38,624 nucleotides of DNA, taken from Bacillota bacterium (GTDB taxonomy: Bacteria > Bacillota > Clostridia > Lachnospirales > Lachnospiraceae). The translations under genes were made by a program, and so were the position numbers. Below the pieces are notes generated by a model, which was not told where the DNA came from, searched no databases, and was given only the letters and a program-made list of their open reading frames with translations. Below, one piece after another: positions 1-9,312 of this stretch. The first letter of the stretch is position 1, and each line of letters begins with the position of its first letter. The stretch covers positions 1 through 38,624 of the forward strand of contig JAEXGM010000040.1 of NCBI GenBank assembly GCA_023450835.1, in the 5' to 3' direction.

Positions 1-600
1 ATACTCTGCCACGGGATAACCATATGCATCTCCTATGGCCGCGCTGTCCATTCCTGCCCCACGGGCGGCATCAATACCTGCCTTGGCATCTTCCACTACA
101 AGACAGCTCTTTGGTTCTACGTTTAAATACTCTGCTGCCATCAAGAATACTTCCGGGTCCGGTTTTGATTTCGTAATGTTATTTCCATCTGAGATTGCAT
201 CAAAGAATCCGGAAAGGCCTATTCTCTCTAATATAAATCTTGCATTCTTACTGGAGGAACCAATGCTGAGTAATATTCCGCTGCTCCTAAGCTGCTCCAG
301 TGTATACTTTACCTCAGCTGACAGATCATTTGCGGTCATCTCTTTCAGAAGCTCTTTATACCTGTCGTTCTTCTCTTCGGCAAGTTCCGTCTTTTCTTCT
401 TCCGTAAAGGTCGTCCCCTTCCAGCCTTCCAAGATAATCTCAAGGCTTGCCATCCGGCTTACACCTCTTAACCTATTATTGATTTCCTCATCAAAATATA
501 CACCGATTTTGTCTGCCAACTGCTTCCAGGCAAGGTAATGATACCGGTCCGTATGGCAGATAACTCCGTCAAGGTCAAAAATAACTGCTTTGTATTTCAT
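1..600 (-). CDS. pgmB: beta-phosphoglucomutase, partial (C-terminus beyond window)
   Basis: The minus-strand frame starts at ATG 600 and is still open at the window edge (200 codons visible). It begins MKYKAVIFDLDGVICHTD, which carries the HAD nucleophile and acid/base Asp pair (Asp9, Asp11) of the beta-phosphoglucomutase subgroup. Further in, GSSSKNA and a KPDPEVFL...VVEDAKAGIDAA block match HAD motifs II to IV of this family. The enzyme converts beta-D-glucose 1-phosphate to glucose 6-phosphate in the cytoplasm. It lies 22 bp after the GH65 phosphorylase, whose product is exactly that sugar phosphate, so it is the last visible gene of the alpha-glucoside operon. The product call is firm. 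Only the missing C-terminus is unknown. Confidence 0.9.
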   Translation of the reverse strand, partial: MKYKAVIFDLDGVICHTDRYHYLAWKQLADKIGVYFDEEINNRLRGVSRMASLEIILEGWKGTTFTEEEKTELAEEKNDRYKELLKEMTANDLSAEVKYTLEQLRSSGILLSIGSSSKNARFILERIGLSGFFDAISDGNNITKSKPDPEVFLMAAEYLNVEPKSCLVVEDAKAGIDAARGAGMDSAAIGDAYGYPVAEY

Positions 601-622
601 TTAATCACCATTCTCTCTTGTT

Positions 623-2962
623 CTAAATCCTGTTTTTCACGGATACCCTGTCACTCAATTCATATACATCCTGATATACCTGAAGTCTCGTGGTGCTTCC
701 GCTTATCAGCGTGAAGATGCTTTCCTCTTTCTTTACCTCCACCTTTATGCGGCTATCCTCATAATTAATCTGGAAACAGTATTCCTCCCAGTATTCCGGA
801 AGCACCGGCGCAAAGCTGATACCGCTTTCCTTGATTCTAAGCCCCGCAAAGCCATAGACAATTGCCATAAAGTTTCCGCCCATATTGGCGGTATGGATTC
901 CGTCCTTTGTATTCTTGTGAGTATTGAATAAATCCAGCTTGGCAGAGTCTCCGAAATATTCATAAGCCTTCTGTGTCAGCCCAAGCTTGGAAGCCACAAT
1001 ACTGAAAATACAGGTAGACAGAGAGGAATCATGAGTCGTTACCTTTTCATAATACTCAAAGGACTTGCGTATTGTCTCCAGAGACTGGGCATCCTCGAAG
1101 ATAAAGTGTGCCAGAACCGTATCTGCCTGTTTACATACCTGATGGCGGTATAAATGCAGGGGGTGGTAATGCAGTAACAGCGGGAACTCTTCCGCCGGTG
1201 TACCGGGCAGATCCCATACCTTTTTCGCAAGGAAGGAATCGTCCTGGGGATTGATTCCAAGGGCCTCATCATAGGGAAGATACATATTTTCCGCCGCACG
1301 CCCAAACTCCTCTATCTCAGCGTCTGTAAGAGCGATTTTTCCCGTAACTTTCTCAATTTTTCCTGCCTCTTTTAATAAATAGAAGAACTTAACGGCCCAA
1401 TTCAGATTGTACTGGGCAGCCGCATTGGTAAAATAATTGTTATTTACCATACAGGTATATTCATCCGGACCGGTTACCTCGTTAATACGAAAGCTTCCTT
1501 CGAAGTAATTTCCCACATCCAGCCACAGTCTGGCTGTCTCAAAAATAATCTCCGCGCCTTTCTCCGCAATAAAGTCAATATCCTTTGTTGCCAGGTAATA
1601 AGAAATAACAGAGTAGGCAACGTCACCGTTGATGTGATAGGCAGCCGTTCCGGAAGGGAAATAACCGGAACACTCCACTCCCATAATCGTACGCCAGGGA
1701 TATAATATGCCTTTCTTATGGCCTAAAATATGCGCATTCTCTCTTGCCTGTTCCAATGTACTGTAACGGAAGCTGATAAGGTTCTTTGTGATAGCGGGCT
1801 GGGTCAGATTAAAGAAAGGCTGTATGTACATTTCCGTGTCCCAGAAATAATGGCCTTCATAGCCTTCCCCGCTTAATCCCTTAGCAGCAATATTGCAGTG
1901 TTCGTCTTTTCCTACGGATTGAATCAGCTGGTACATATTATAATTTACTGCCTCTGTCAGGGCATCATCCCCCTTGATTTCCAGCATGCAGTTATCCCAG
2001 AACTCCTTCAGATATGCCCTTTGGGCCTCGTAATGCCCGGGCAGGGGTACGCGCAGGGCTTTTTCCATTTCTTCCTTTGCCGCCTCACTGCAATCGCCAT
2101 ATCGGATGGAATCACAAAATACCGTGTATTTTGTCAGGGTAACTGTCTCCTGTTCCTTTATGGGAAGCTGTGCTTTATAGCAGGCACTGTGCTTTGTTTC
2201 ATTTAACAACAGCTCTTTTTCTATATTTTCTTGTTGCTTTCCCTTTTCTCTCACTATTGTAAGGGTATGGGCTACACCGGTGCAGACTGACAGACCAGAC
2301 TTTGAGGTCGTTGATGTAAGGTATGAAGCTCCTTCTTCCACCCAGGCTTTCTCAGGCAGGATATACCTTTTGCTCTCCTGGGCTACTCTTGGATCATTGG
2401 CATTGCTGTAATTCGTTACCTGCCCGGTATGACAGGAGGTAAATCTGATACTTCCGCTGAAATTCAGGGCTTTTACGCTGTATTCAATGGTGAATAAGGT
2501 CAGCTGGCAAAAAGAAGTCATACGTTTAATCCTGATTTCTGCTTCTTTTCCAGCCGGTGAACGCCAGTGAATCTCTCTTCCCGTAACCCCTGCCTCCATA
2601 TCCAGAAAGCGCCTGCTCTTTAATACTTCTCCCTCAAAGAGGCTGAACCTTTCACCGTCAAGCTCCAGATATATGGTCTGGGTATCCGCAACATTTAACA
2701 TTGCCTGTTTATCTTCCACAAGCCCGCAGAGCTTCTCTGCCTGCTTCATATCTGCAATATCATAAAAACCATTAATATAAGAACCTCTTATGGTGTCATA
2801 TTCTTCCGGATAGCCTTCTTCATAATTGGAGCGGATACCGATATATCCGTTGGCATTATGAAAAACCGTTTCATTTACCATAAGGGCGTTGTTGTCTGTT
2901 TTGTTATTCTCTATCTCATAAATTTTATACTGCACTTTAATTCTTTCCTCCCTGTCCTTCAT
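623..2962 (-). CDS. GH65 disaccharide phosphorylase (alpha-glucoside)
   Basis: This 779-residue protein has the usual length of glycoside hydrolase family 65. Family landmarks are HYFWDTEMYIQPFF (about residues 371-384), LYPWRTIMGVECSGYFPSGT (420-439), and RINEVTGPDEYT, whose Glu501 is the expected general acid. Family 65 inverting phosphorylases split alpha-glucobioses such as maltose, trehalose, kojibiose or nigerose with phosphate to beta-glucose 1-phosphate plus a sugar. I cannot tell which linkage is used. The neighbours (importer upstream, pgmB downstream) fit phosphorolysis of an imported disaccharide. There is no signal peptide, so the enzyme is cytoplasmic. ATG 2962 has a modest AAGG site upstream. 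A GTG at 2935 follows a better GGGAGG and would begin VQYKIYEIE, a typical family N-terminus, so the true start may be nine codons later. Confidence 0.92.
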   Translation of the reverse strand: MKDREERIKVQYKIYEIENNKTDNNALMVNETVFHNANGYIGIRSNYEEGYPEEYDTIRGSYINGFYDIADMKQAEKLCGLVEDKQAMLNVADTQTIYLELDGERFSLFEGEVLKSRRFLDMEAGVTGREIHWRSPAGKEAEIRIKRMTSFCQLTLFTIEYSVKALNFSGSIRFTSCHTGQVTNYSNANDPRVAQESKRYILPEKAWVEEGASYLTSTTSKSGLSVCTGVAHTLTIVREKGKQQENIEKELLLNETKHSACYKAQLPIKEQETVTLTKYTVFCDSIRYGDCSEAAKEEMEKALRVPLPGHYEAQRAYLKEFWDNCMLEIKGDDALTEAVNYNMYQLIQSVGKDEHCNIAAKGLSGEGYEGHYFWDTEMYIQPFFNLTQPAITKNLISFRYSTLEQARENAHILGHKKGILYPWRTIMGVECSGYFPSGTAAYHINGDVAYSVISYYLATKDIDFIAEKGAEIIFETARLWLDVGNYFEGSFRINEVTGPDEYTCMVNNNYFTNAAAQYNLNWAVKFFYLLKEAGKIEKVTGKIALTDAEIEEFGRAAENMYLPYDEALGINPQDDSFLAKKVWDLPGTPAEEFPLLLHYHPLHLYRHQVCKQADTVLAHFIFEDAQSLETIRKSFEYYEKVTTHDSSLSTCIFSIVASKLGLTQKAYEYFGDSAKLDLFNTHKNTKDGIHTANMGGNFMAIVYGFAGLRIKESGISFAPVLPEYWEEYCFQINYEDSRIKVEVKKEESIFTLISGSTTRLQVYQDVYELSDRVSVKNRI

Positions 2963-2986
2963 AGGTGCCTTGGCACGCTCAGATTT

Positions 2987-3826
2987 CTACAATTTGACCG
3001 CCCCGGCTGCAACTCCCTTTACGATGTATTTCTGGGCGCACAGATAGAATATAATGACCGGTGTTACTGTCAGCATTAATCCCGCCATTGCCAAATTCCA
3101 TTCAATAGTGAACTGTCCGAAGAAGGAAGCCGTGGACAAGGGTATGGTCCGAAGGGATTTACTGGATAATACCAAAGAAGGAAGCAGGTAGTCATTCCAT
3201 ATCCATATTACATCCAATATGGCAACAGTTACGGTAGTCGGCTTTAACATGGGAAAAACAATCTTCCAGAATACTTTAAAGGTATTGCAGCCGTCAATGG
3301 TAGCCGCCTCCTCCAGGGATACGGGAATGGACTTTACGAAGCCATGGTATAAAAATACCGCCATACTGGTTCCAAAACCTATATTCATATAAATAAGTCC
3401 GCCTAAACTGTTCAGCATAGGGATATGCAGATTGTCCCTTACCCATCCCATTACCTGCATTAAAGGCATCATGATGGTCTGGAAAGGTATGATCATAGTC
3501 GCCACAAATACCATGAACAATATCCGGCTAAGCCTGTTGTCGGTACGCACAAACATCCAGGCGGTCATAGAAGCCAGTATAATAATGACCGTAATAGATA
3601 TTATCGTTACAATAAGGGAGTTTCTAAAAGCTCCCAAAAAGCTCATCTTATTCATGGCCTTTGCAAAATATTCAAAAGAAAGGCTCTTTGGCAGTGCCAG
3701 CATATTTTTATAAAGTTCTGCCCTGTTTTTAAAGGAATTGACCAGAACAATATAAATCGGGAACAGATAGGCAAGGCATAGTACAACTACCAAAAACTCC
3801 GCCAGAATCTTACCAAGTCTTTTCAT
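2987..3826 (-). CDS. Sugar ABC transporter permease, MalG/CUT1 type
   Basis: The 279-residue membrane protein has six hydrophobic segments. It carries the EAA loop near residues 170-190 (SLEEAATIDGCNTFKVFWKI), which docks the ATPase in MalG-type permeases, and ends in KYIVKGVAAGAVKL, the usual MalG-family tail. Its start codon overlaps the stop of the MalF-type partner by 1 bp, so the two are translationally coupled. With the lipoprotein at 4797-6113 it forms an importer. No ATPase gene is present, so a shared MsmX/MsmK-type ATPase encoded elsewhere is presumed. The substrate is inferred from the following GH65 gene: an alpha-linked glucobiose. Confidence 0.93.
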   Translation of the reverse strand: MKRLGKILAEFLVVVLCLAYLFPIYIVLVNSFKNRAELYKNMLALPKSLSFEYFAKAMNKMSFLGAFRNSLIVTIISITVIIILASMTAWMFVRTDNRLSRILFMVFVATMIIPFQTIMMPLMQVMGWVRDNLHIPMLNSLGGLIYMNIGFGTSMAVFLYHGFVKSIPVSLEEAATIDGCNTFKVFWKIVFPMLKPTTVTVAILDVIWIWNDYLLPSLVLSSKSLRTIPLSTASFFGQFTIEWNLAMAGLMLTVTPVIIFYLCAQKYIVKGVAAGAVKL

Positions 3827-4701
3827 TACATCTCCACCTCCCTCTTTTTCGTAACGGAAACCTGAAGCAAAGTAATCACTGCTACCGCAAGGAAGAATAC
3901 AATGGCTTTTGCCTGGCCGTATCCGTAATTATTCAGGGAGAAGATTTCATTGTATATATTCATAGCCATCATTTCCGTGGCATTACTTGGACCTCCTCCG
4001 GTAAGGGAGAAGTTCACATCAAAGAGTTTAAAACAATTGGATAAAGTTAAGAACAGGCATATGGTAAAGGAAGGCATAATCAAAGGGAATTTAATTCGGA
4101 GCAATGTCTGCCAGAAATTGGCTCCATCCACCTTAGCTGCCTCCAGCACATCCTCCGGCATAGCCTGAATACCGTTGATATAAATAATCATGATATATCC
4201 CGCCATCTGCCAGGTTGCCACAATTATCATAGCCACCAGAGCGAACTTAGGGTTTAACAGCCAGCTAAAGAACACCTTCGTTAAGCCTGTAATCTGTCCG
4301 ATGGATTTGAATACATCGGTAAATATAAATTTCCAGATATAACCCAGGATCAGACCACCGATAAGGTAAGGCATAAAAAGCATTGTCCTTGCCGCATTTT
4401 TAACTTTAAGCTTTCCGGTCACCGCCAGGGCAAAAGTCAGACCCAGCAAATTAATTAACAATACAGAAAATATGGTAAATAAAACCGTGTGCACCGCAGA
4501 GGTCAGGAAACGGCTGTCTGCAAACAGTCTTACATAATTGTCCAAGCCTACGAATTTCTTTTCATTTAACGGCATTCCGTCCCAGGATATGAAGGAGTAC
4601 CCGATGCCAATTATAAACGGTATTACTACAACTGTTGTAAAGATAAATACTAGAGGAAAAACAAACAAAGCATACCAGGCTTTATCCCTTCTCTTTCTCA
4701 T
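3826..4701 (-). CDS. Sugar ABC transporter permease, MalF/CUT1 type
   Basis: The 291-residue inner-membrane protein has about six transmembrane segments, the first at residues 11-33. It carries the EAA-like cytoplasmic loop AMPEDVLEAAKVDGANFWQT (about residues 179-198), typical of the MalF half of CUT1 importers. It sits 95 bp downstream of the solute-binding lipoprotein and overlaps the MalG-type gene by 1 bp. Role: one half of the channel for the disaccharide later cleaved by the GH65 phosphorylase. The family assignment is firm. The substrate is context inference only. Confidence 0.93.
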   Translation of the reverse strand: MRKRRDKAWYALFVFPLVFIFTTVVVIPFIIGIGYSFISWDGMPLNEKKFVGLDNYVRLFADSRFLTSAVHTVLFTIFSVLLINLLGLTFALAVTGKLKVKNAARTMLFMPYLIGGLILGYIWKFIFTDVFKSIGQITGLTKVFFSWLLNPKFALVAMIIVATWQMAGYIMIIYINGIQAMPEDVLEAAKVDGANFWQTLLRIKFPLIMPSFTICLFLTLSNCFKLFDVNFSLTGGGPSNATEMMAMNIYNEIFSLNNYGYGQAKAIVFFLAVAVITLLQVSVTKKREVEM

Positions 4702-4796
4702 AGAAATGCTCCTTTTATCAAACTTAAAATTACGGATAGAGAAACCGGCTCCACTGCCGCCAAATTTCCCTATCCGGTTACTTTACTAAAATCAGA

Positions 4797-6113
4797 TTAT
4801 TGTTTTCCCGCCTGAACGAAAGCGTCTGTTAATTTTTCAAGCAATTCTGTTCCGGTCATCTTGGTTGTAAAGAATTCCTGTGCTACGGGTACTAAGTATA
4901 CATCTACAATACCTGAAGGCCATTTGCTCATAGGCCAGGAGATAGTCTTTCCCTGTGCCGCATAATCTGCAACCGCCTGAGACAGAGGGTCAAGCTGTGT
5001 ACTTGTCATGGATTTTAATACCGGTATAAACCCGAACTTCTCCATCAGATATTTCTTTCCGGTATCGCTGGTGTATAACCAGTTAATAAAGTCTTTACCT
5101 GCCTGTATCTCACCTGCGGAAGCCTGAGAATTTACATACCAGCAGCTTGGTACGCTGACAGCGATTTTATCATTGCCGCTGATAGGAAGAGGCATAATTC
5201 CCATATCAAAATTCACATCATAATCTTTGAACATACTGTAGCACCAGTTACCCTGATGAATAGAAGCAGTCTTGCCGGTAGCAAAATCACCGGTCTCACT
5301 GTCATAATTTACTTCCAGAGGGTTGTTGGTATTGTCTCTGATTGCTTCCATAAACTTTGCAAACTCTACGAATTCAGGAGTATCCTGCATTTTTACTTCG
5401 CCTGCAACCAGTTTCTTTATGTAATCATCCGGATCTGCCTGTAAGGCAAAAGGAGTATTTAAGATATGTCCGATAAGGAAATAACTTTCCTGGGATAAAC
5501 TAAAACCGTTGATTCCGGCTGCCTTCTGATCTTTTAACATCTGAACGAAAGAATCATAATTGGTAACCTTGGAAGCATCGATAAGGCTCTTATTATATAC
5601 AACGCCGAAGCCCTCCATTGTATAGGGAATACCAACGACCTTGCCGTCAATTACATTTGCCATGTTGTCTGCAATATCGCCTACAAAAGATAAATCACTT
5701 AAATCAGCAAGATATGCTTTAAGATCATCTGATTCGGAACCGGGAGCCAAAGAGAAAACCGTAGGTCCCTGATTATTGCCAAGCTTTATCTTAAGCTGCT
5801 GTAAATAATCATCTCCGGTGGTTCCCCATACTTCAACCTGCACACCGGTCTCATCGGTATAAGCTTTCGCGCATTCCTCTAACTGGTCACTAATCTCAAC
5901 CTTGGATTGGAAGATAACAATTTTATCTGCAGCCTTTGTCTGCTCTGTTGGTTTCGCATCGGTACTGCTGCCCGTTCCGCTTGTTCCTGCATTATCTGTC
6001 TTTGCATTGCCGGCACTTGTATTTGTTTCTTTTTTCGTACCGCAGCCGGTTAACACCATGCCCACTATCATGATAACCACAAGTAAAATGCTTGACATTT
6101 TTCTTAATTTCAT
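4797..6113 (-). CDS. Sugar-binding lipoprotein of the GH65 operon ABC importer
   Basis: The 438-residue protein has a lipoprotein signal peptide with lipobox LTGC (Cys24), then a Thr/Ser/Lys-rich linker to about residue 60 and a family 1 extracellular solute-binding domain. Blocks such as YTMEGFGVVYNKSLID and INWLYTSDTGKKYLMEKFGF are typical of sugar-binding proteins that feed CUT1 transporters. It is anchored outside the membrane and delivers sugar to the two permeases downstream. ATG 6113 follows AAGGAG at a normal distance. It is the first gene of the transcript driven by the promoter at 6162-6190. The ligand is probably an alpha-glucobiose, judged only from the downstream phosphorylase. 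Confidence 0.92.
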   Translation of the reverse strand: MKLRKMSSILLVVIMIVGMVLTGCGTKKETNTSAGNAKTDNAGTSGTGSSTDAKPTEQTKAADKIVIFQSKVEISDQLEECAKAYTDETGVQVEVWGTTGDDYLQQLKIKLGNNQGPTVFSLAPGSESDDLKAYLADLSDLSFVGDIADNMANVIDGKVVGIPYTMEGFGVVYNKSLIDASKVTNYDSFVQMLKDQKAAGINGFSLSQESYFLIGHILNTPFALQADPDDYIKKLVAGEVKMQDTPEFVEFAKFMEAIRDNTNNPLEVNYDSETGDFATGKTASIHQGNWCYSMFKDYDVNFDMGIMPLPISGNDKIAVSVPSCWYVNSQASAGEIQAGKDFINWLYTSDTGKKYLMEKFGFIPVLKSMTSTQLDPLSQAVADYAAQGKTISWPMSKWPSGIVDVYLVPVAQEFFTTKMTGTELLEKLTDAFVQAGKQ

Positions 6114-6161
6114 AATACCCTCTCCTTAAAAAATAAAATTTTAATAAAACGTTGTACCTAA

Positions 6162-6190
6162 ATAATAATATTTTTTTCATGCTATGTCAA
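6162..6190 (-). promoter_or_regulatory. Sigma-A promoter of the GH65 sugar operon
   Basis: On the minus strand a perfect -35 TTGACA (6190-6185) is followed by a 17-bp spacer and -10 TATTAT (6167-6162), about 50 bp before the binding-protein start codon. Just downstream, around 6144-6155, the strand reads GTACAACGTTTTATT. Its AACGTT centre resembles LacI-family operators, so repression by the adjacent LacI-type protein is plausible but not shown. Confidence 0.75.
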
Positions 6191-6253
6191 TATTGTTGAA
6201 TTATTTTCTTTAAGACACCGATATTTTTGTTATTTATGCACATTTTTAACCAC

Positions 6254-6300
6254 AAAAAAGCCATGTGAACCTCTCAACCTTTGTTGGTATTCACATGACT
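6254..6300 (-). terminator. Rho-independent terminator of the first lacI-type gene
   Basis: Arms AGTCATGTGAA (6300-6290) and TTCACATGGCT (6269-6259, one G-T pair) form an 11-bp stem, followed on the minus strand by six T residues. It lies 45 bp after the regulator stop codon and upstream of the operon promoter, so it separates regulator and operon transcripts. Confidence 0.8.
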
Positions 6301-6345
6301 TTAGTAAAATAGTATACAGATTTACTAGTGTTTTACTTAGCAGGA

Positions 6346-7326
6346 CTAAAATTCTTCCTTTTTCACGCCAACGCTGTCTCTAAAGATTATCTTGGCTTCA
6401 ATTTTAAAAGTCTCTACATTCTTCTGTCCCCTGATATTCTCTATCAAATATCTGGCGGCAATATACCCTCTTTCATAATTAGGGATAGAAACGGTAGTAA
6501 GCCCCATGGCTTCAGCAAGATCGCAATTATCAAATCCGGTGACTGCAATATCCTTAGGAACCCTGAGCCCGTTTTCCCTGAAGGCTTTCATGGCACCAAT
6601 GGCCATATTGTCATTGGCACAGACGAGGCAATCCGGAAGCTCTCTGCTTAACATCAATATCTTGGCAGCGGTGTATCCGCTCTTCTCACGGTAGTTTCCG
6701 GCAAAATAGCTCTTCTGCTGGAACTCTATATGATTTGCCGCCAGCGCATCTCGGAAAGCTCTGTAGCGTTCCTTGTTATCGGCGGTTTCTTCCGGACCTC
6801 CTACAAACCCAAAACTCTTATAGCCCCGGTCAATTACGCCTTGTATCAGTTCATACATAGGCTCATAGTTGTTGACTACCACACTCTTTGTCCATGGATT
6901 TTCCAGTATTCTGTCAAGGACTACTATGGGGTAATTCTCTGCCGCGATACGGTTCAGGACCTCATCTTTCATCTTCTTATCCAGTATGATGCTGCCGCTT
7001 GTAAGGCTGTTATTCATATATTTCTCACAGGATTTATCCGTACAGATAATCAGGTCAAAATCATTATCGTTCACATAATCACTGATGCCATTGATAATCT
7101 TAAGATAAAAGCTTCTGTCAAAATCGCTGAAATTAAAGAGGATGGTATTCGGCTTGCCGGATTTCAGGCCCTTTCCCGCCATATTGGGATAATAAGATAA
7201 CTCTTCACAGATTTTAAGAATCTTATCTCTGGTATCATCCCCTACATTTTTCTTATTGTTCAAAACATTGGATACTGTTGACACGGAAACTCCTGCCTGC
7301 TTTGCAATGTCTTTAATTCCTACCAT
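6346..7326 (-). CDS. LacI/GalR-family transcriptional regulator of the GH65 operon
   Basis: The 326-residue protein has an N-terminal LacI helix-turn-helix (IKDIAKQAGVSVSTVSNVLN, residues 4-23) and hinge, then a periplasmic-binding-like effector domain with VVVNNY, GFVGGP and CANDNMAIGAMKAF blocks. The length is normal for the family. It is encoded immediately upstream of, and on the same strand as, the sugar importer and GH65 phosphorylase, which makes it the likely local repressor or derepressor responding to the imported disaccharide or a product. ATG 7326 is preceded by AAAGGGGGAT. Its own promoter overlaps a perfect 14-bp palindrome, which suggests autoregulation. Confidence 0.93.
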   Translation of the reverse strand: MVGIKDIAKQAGVSVSTVSNVLNNKKNVGDDTRDKILKICEELSYYPNMAGKGLKSGKPNTILFNFSDFDRSFYLKIINGISDYVNDNDFDLIICTDKSCEKYMNNSLTSGSIILDKKMKDEVLNRIAAENYPIVVLDRILENPWTKSVVVNNYEPMYELIQGVIDRGYKSFGFVGGPEETADNKERYRAFRDALAANHIEFQQKSYFAGNYREKSGYTAAKILMLSRELPDCLVCANDNMAIGAMKAFRENGLRVPKDIAVTGFDNCDLAEAMGLTTVSIPNYERGYIAARYLIENIRGQKNVETFKIEAKIIFRDSVGVKKEEF

Positions 7327-7363
7327 AAGCCATCCCCCTTTATGCTCGGATTTTATTATTTCT

Positions 7364-7399
7364 GTAAAATATTTTACTATATATCAGTAAATTTTACAA
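7364..7399 (-). promoter_or_regulatory. lacI-type gene promoter with overlapping palindromic operators
   Basis: On the minus strand, -35 TTGTAA (7399-7394), a 17-bp spacer and -10 TAAAAT (7376-7371) form a good promoter. The -10 lies inside the perfect palindrome GTAAAATATTTTAC (7364-7377). A related 11-bp box, GTAAATTTTAC on the plus strand (7387-7397), covers the -35. Paired operators over -10 and -35 suggest an autorepressed LacI-type gene. The binding protein is inferred from adjacency. Confidence 0.65.
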
Positions 7400-7597
7400 T
7401 ATATTTATATAAATCACTTAAGTTTTTATTTTATCTTTCTTTATTACCTCCTTATCCTCTTGGCAGCAACTTTAAAACTATAGCCCCATTGTCGGAGCTG
7501 TCCTATTACTGTCTTTTACCGTATATTTTTCATCCTTTTACCGCCACCCTGCATTCTTACTCTCTTCCTGTTGTCCAACTTCTTTTTAATTCAACTG

Positions 7598-7642
7598 CAA
7601 AAATAGCTCTACTGCTTTTCCTTCTGAAAAAGCAATAGAGCT
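7598..7642 (-). terminator. Terminator of the ahpC-ahpF operon
   Basis: Arms AGCTCTATTGCTTTT (7642-7628) and AAAAGCAGTAGAGCT (7619-7605) form a near-perfect 15-bp stem with an 8-nt loop. A T-rich tract follows on the minus strand. It lies about 55 bp after the ahpF stop codon. Confidence 0.85.
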
Positions 7643-7697
7643 TATAATACTCCCGGTTATCAGGCAGGATGGCTTCTAAATATACAGCCTCCTTTAT

Positions 7698-9227
7698 TTA
7701 ATTTCTTATGAGATAATCAAAGGCACTTAGTGCAGCGTTTGCACCGGAGCCCATGGATATAATAATCTGCTTATAAGGACTGTCAGTACAATCCCCTGCG
7801 GCAAAGACACCGGCAACATTGGTATTATTATGACTGTCCACCACTATCTCACCTATCCGGTTACGGTTAATGGTATCTCCCAGCCAGTCTGTATTGGCAA
7901 CCAGACCAATCTGTACAAATACGCCCTCCAGAGCAAGGTGCTTCTCTTCTCCTGTCTCTCTGTCGGTAAAGGTGATTCCGCCGACTTTACCCGTCCCGGT
8001 TATTTCCTTTGTCTGCACATTGGTATAAACAGTAACATTAGACAGGCTGTTAAGATGCGCCTGCAGCACGGCATCTGCCTTTAGCTCCGGCATAAACTCC
8101 AGAACTGTAACCTGCTCCGCCACACCTGCCAGATCTATAGCCGCTTCAATGCCGGAGTTACCTCCCCCGATAACAGCTACTCTCTTCCCTTTAAACAAAG
8201 GCCCGTCACAGTGAGGACAGTAGGCGACTCCTTTGGTCTTAAATTCTTCTTCTCCCGGTACATTGACTTTCCGCCACCTGGCTCCGGTACTTAGAATTAC
8301 CGTCCTGCTCTTGAGAACAGCTCCGCTCTCCAGTTCCACTTCGATAAATTCTTTCTTAACAAGCCCCTTCGCCCGCTGGCCTCTTATGATATCCACTTCA
8401 TAACTCCTGACGTGTTCCTCCAGGCTCTGGGCTAATTTCGGCCCTTCCGTATATTTTGTACCAATGAGATTCTCTATTCCCAGAGTATCAAGCACCTGCC
8501 CGCCAAAGCGTTCTGCTACAATACCGGTACGAATACCCTTACGTGCCGCATAGATAGCCGCACTGGCTCCTGCGGGACCTCCACCTACTACCAGTACCTC
8601 AAAGGGTTCCTTTTCATCAATTCTGCCTGGCTCCAGGGGAACATCCAGTTTCGAGAGGATTTCTGTAAGTTCCATACGTCCGCCGCCAAAGAACTCTCCG
8701 TCAAGATAGACCGCCGGTACTGCCAGAATATCTTTTTCCTCCGTTTCGTTCTTAAAAACTGCTCCATCAATCATCGTATTGGTATATCCCGGGTTCAAGG
8801 CGCTGATAATATTTAACGCCTGTACAACCTCCGGGCAGTTATGGCAGCTTAAGCTGACATAGGTTTCAAACCGGTGCTCTCCCTTTAATGCCCTGATCTG
8901 CTCTTTTAAGCTCTCTTCAATCTTCGGCGGTCTGCCGCTGACCTGTAAAAGAGCCAGCACAAAAGAATTGAATTCATGTCCGAGGGGAATCCCGGCAAAG
9001 GTTACACCTTTTAGCTCGCCCTTCTTGCATATCTGAAAACTTGGCGTTCTCGGCAAGTCTGCCTTTACTATATTAATTTTCTCTGACAGAGAGCCAACCT
9101 CATCAATAAAGCTTACCAAATCCCCGGATACAGCATCAGCGCCGGCACTCACTTTTATATCTATTTCATTTTCCAGCAGCTTTAAATATTCGGTCAGCTG
9201 ACTTTTAATCTCTTCTTCCAGTACCAT
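7698..9227 (-). CDS. ahpF: Alkyl hydroperoxide reductase subunit F (NADH:peroxiredoxin reductase)
   Basis: At 509 residues the length equals typical AhpF. The N-terminal tandem thioredoxin-fold domain carries the redox pair SCHNC (Cys128/Cys131). An FAD motif VVGGGPAGASAA lies near residues 213-224, the thioredoxin-reductase dithiol CPHC at Cys337/Cys340, then an NAD(P)H motif VIGGGNSGIEAA and a C-terminal FAD block VFAAGDCTD. The flavoprotein passes electrons from NADH through its dithiols to AhpC in the cytoplasm. The gene follows ahpC by 85 bp on the same strand, and a strong terminator follows it. The GGAAAGG before ATG 9227 is rather distant, so translation initiation may be weaker than for ahpC. 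Confidence 0.96.
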   Translation of the reverse strand: MVLEEEIKSQLTEYLKLLENEIDIKVSAGADAVSGDLVSFIDEVGSLSEKINIVKADLPRTPSFQICKKGELKGVTFAGIPLGHEFNSFVLALLQVSGRPPKIEESLKEQIRALKGEHRFETYVSLSCHNCPEVVQALNIISALNPGYTNTMIDGAVFKNETEEKDILAVPAVYLDGEFFGGGRMELTEILSKLDVPLEPGRIDEKEPFEVLVVGGGPAGASAAIYAARKGIRTGIVAERFGGQVLDTLGIENLIGTKYTEGPKLAQSLEEHVRSYEVDIIRGQRAKGLVKKEFIEVELESGAVLKSRTVILSTGARWRKVNVPGEEEFKTKGVAYCPHCDGPLFKGKRVAVIGGGNSGIEAAIDLAGVAEQVTVLEFMPELKADAVLQAHLNSLSNVTVYTNVQTKEITGTGKVGGITFTDRETGEEKHLALEGVFVQIGLVANTDWLGDTINRNRIGEIVVDSHNNTNVAGVFAAGDCTDSPYKQIIISMGSGANAALSAFDYLIRN

Positions 9228-9312
9228 TGTTTAACCATACCCTTTCCAACACACCTTAAGTTTGGGCCAAGGATTTTCCAGGCAACTTGTGTGAATTATT
9301 TATGCAGCAAAA

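Larger units (their letters stand above)
7327..7697. other. Intergenic region: lacI control region and ahp terminator
   Basis: This gap of about 370 bp has no convincing gene. Its lacI-proximal part (to about 7400) holds the regulator promoter and operators. Its far end (7598-7642) holds the ahpC-ahpF terminator. The pyrimidine-rich stretch between (7405-7595) shows nothing I can name. Short open frames there have no ribosome site. Confidence 0.6.
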
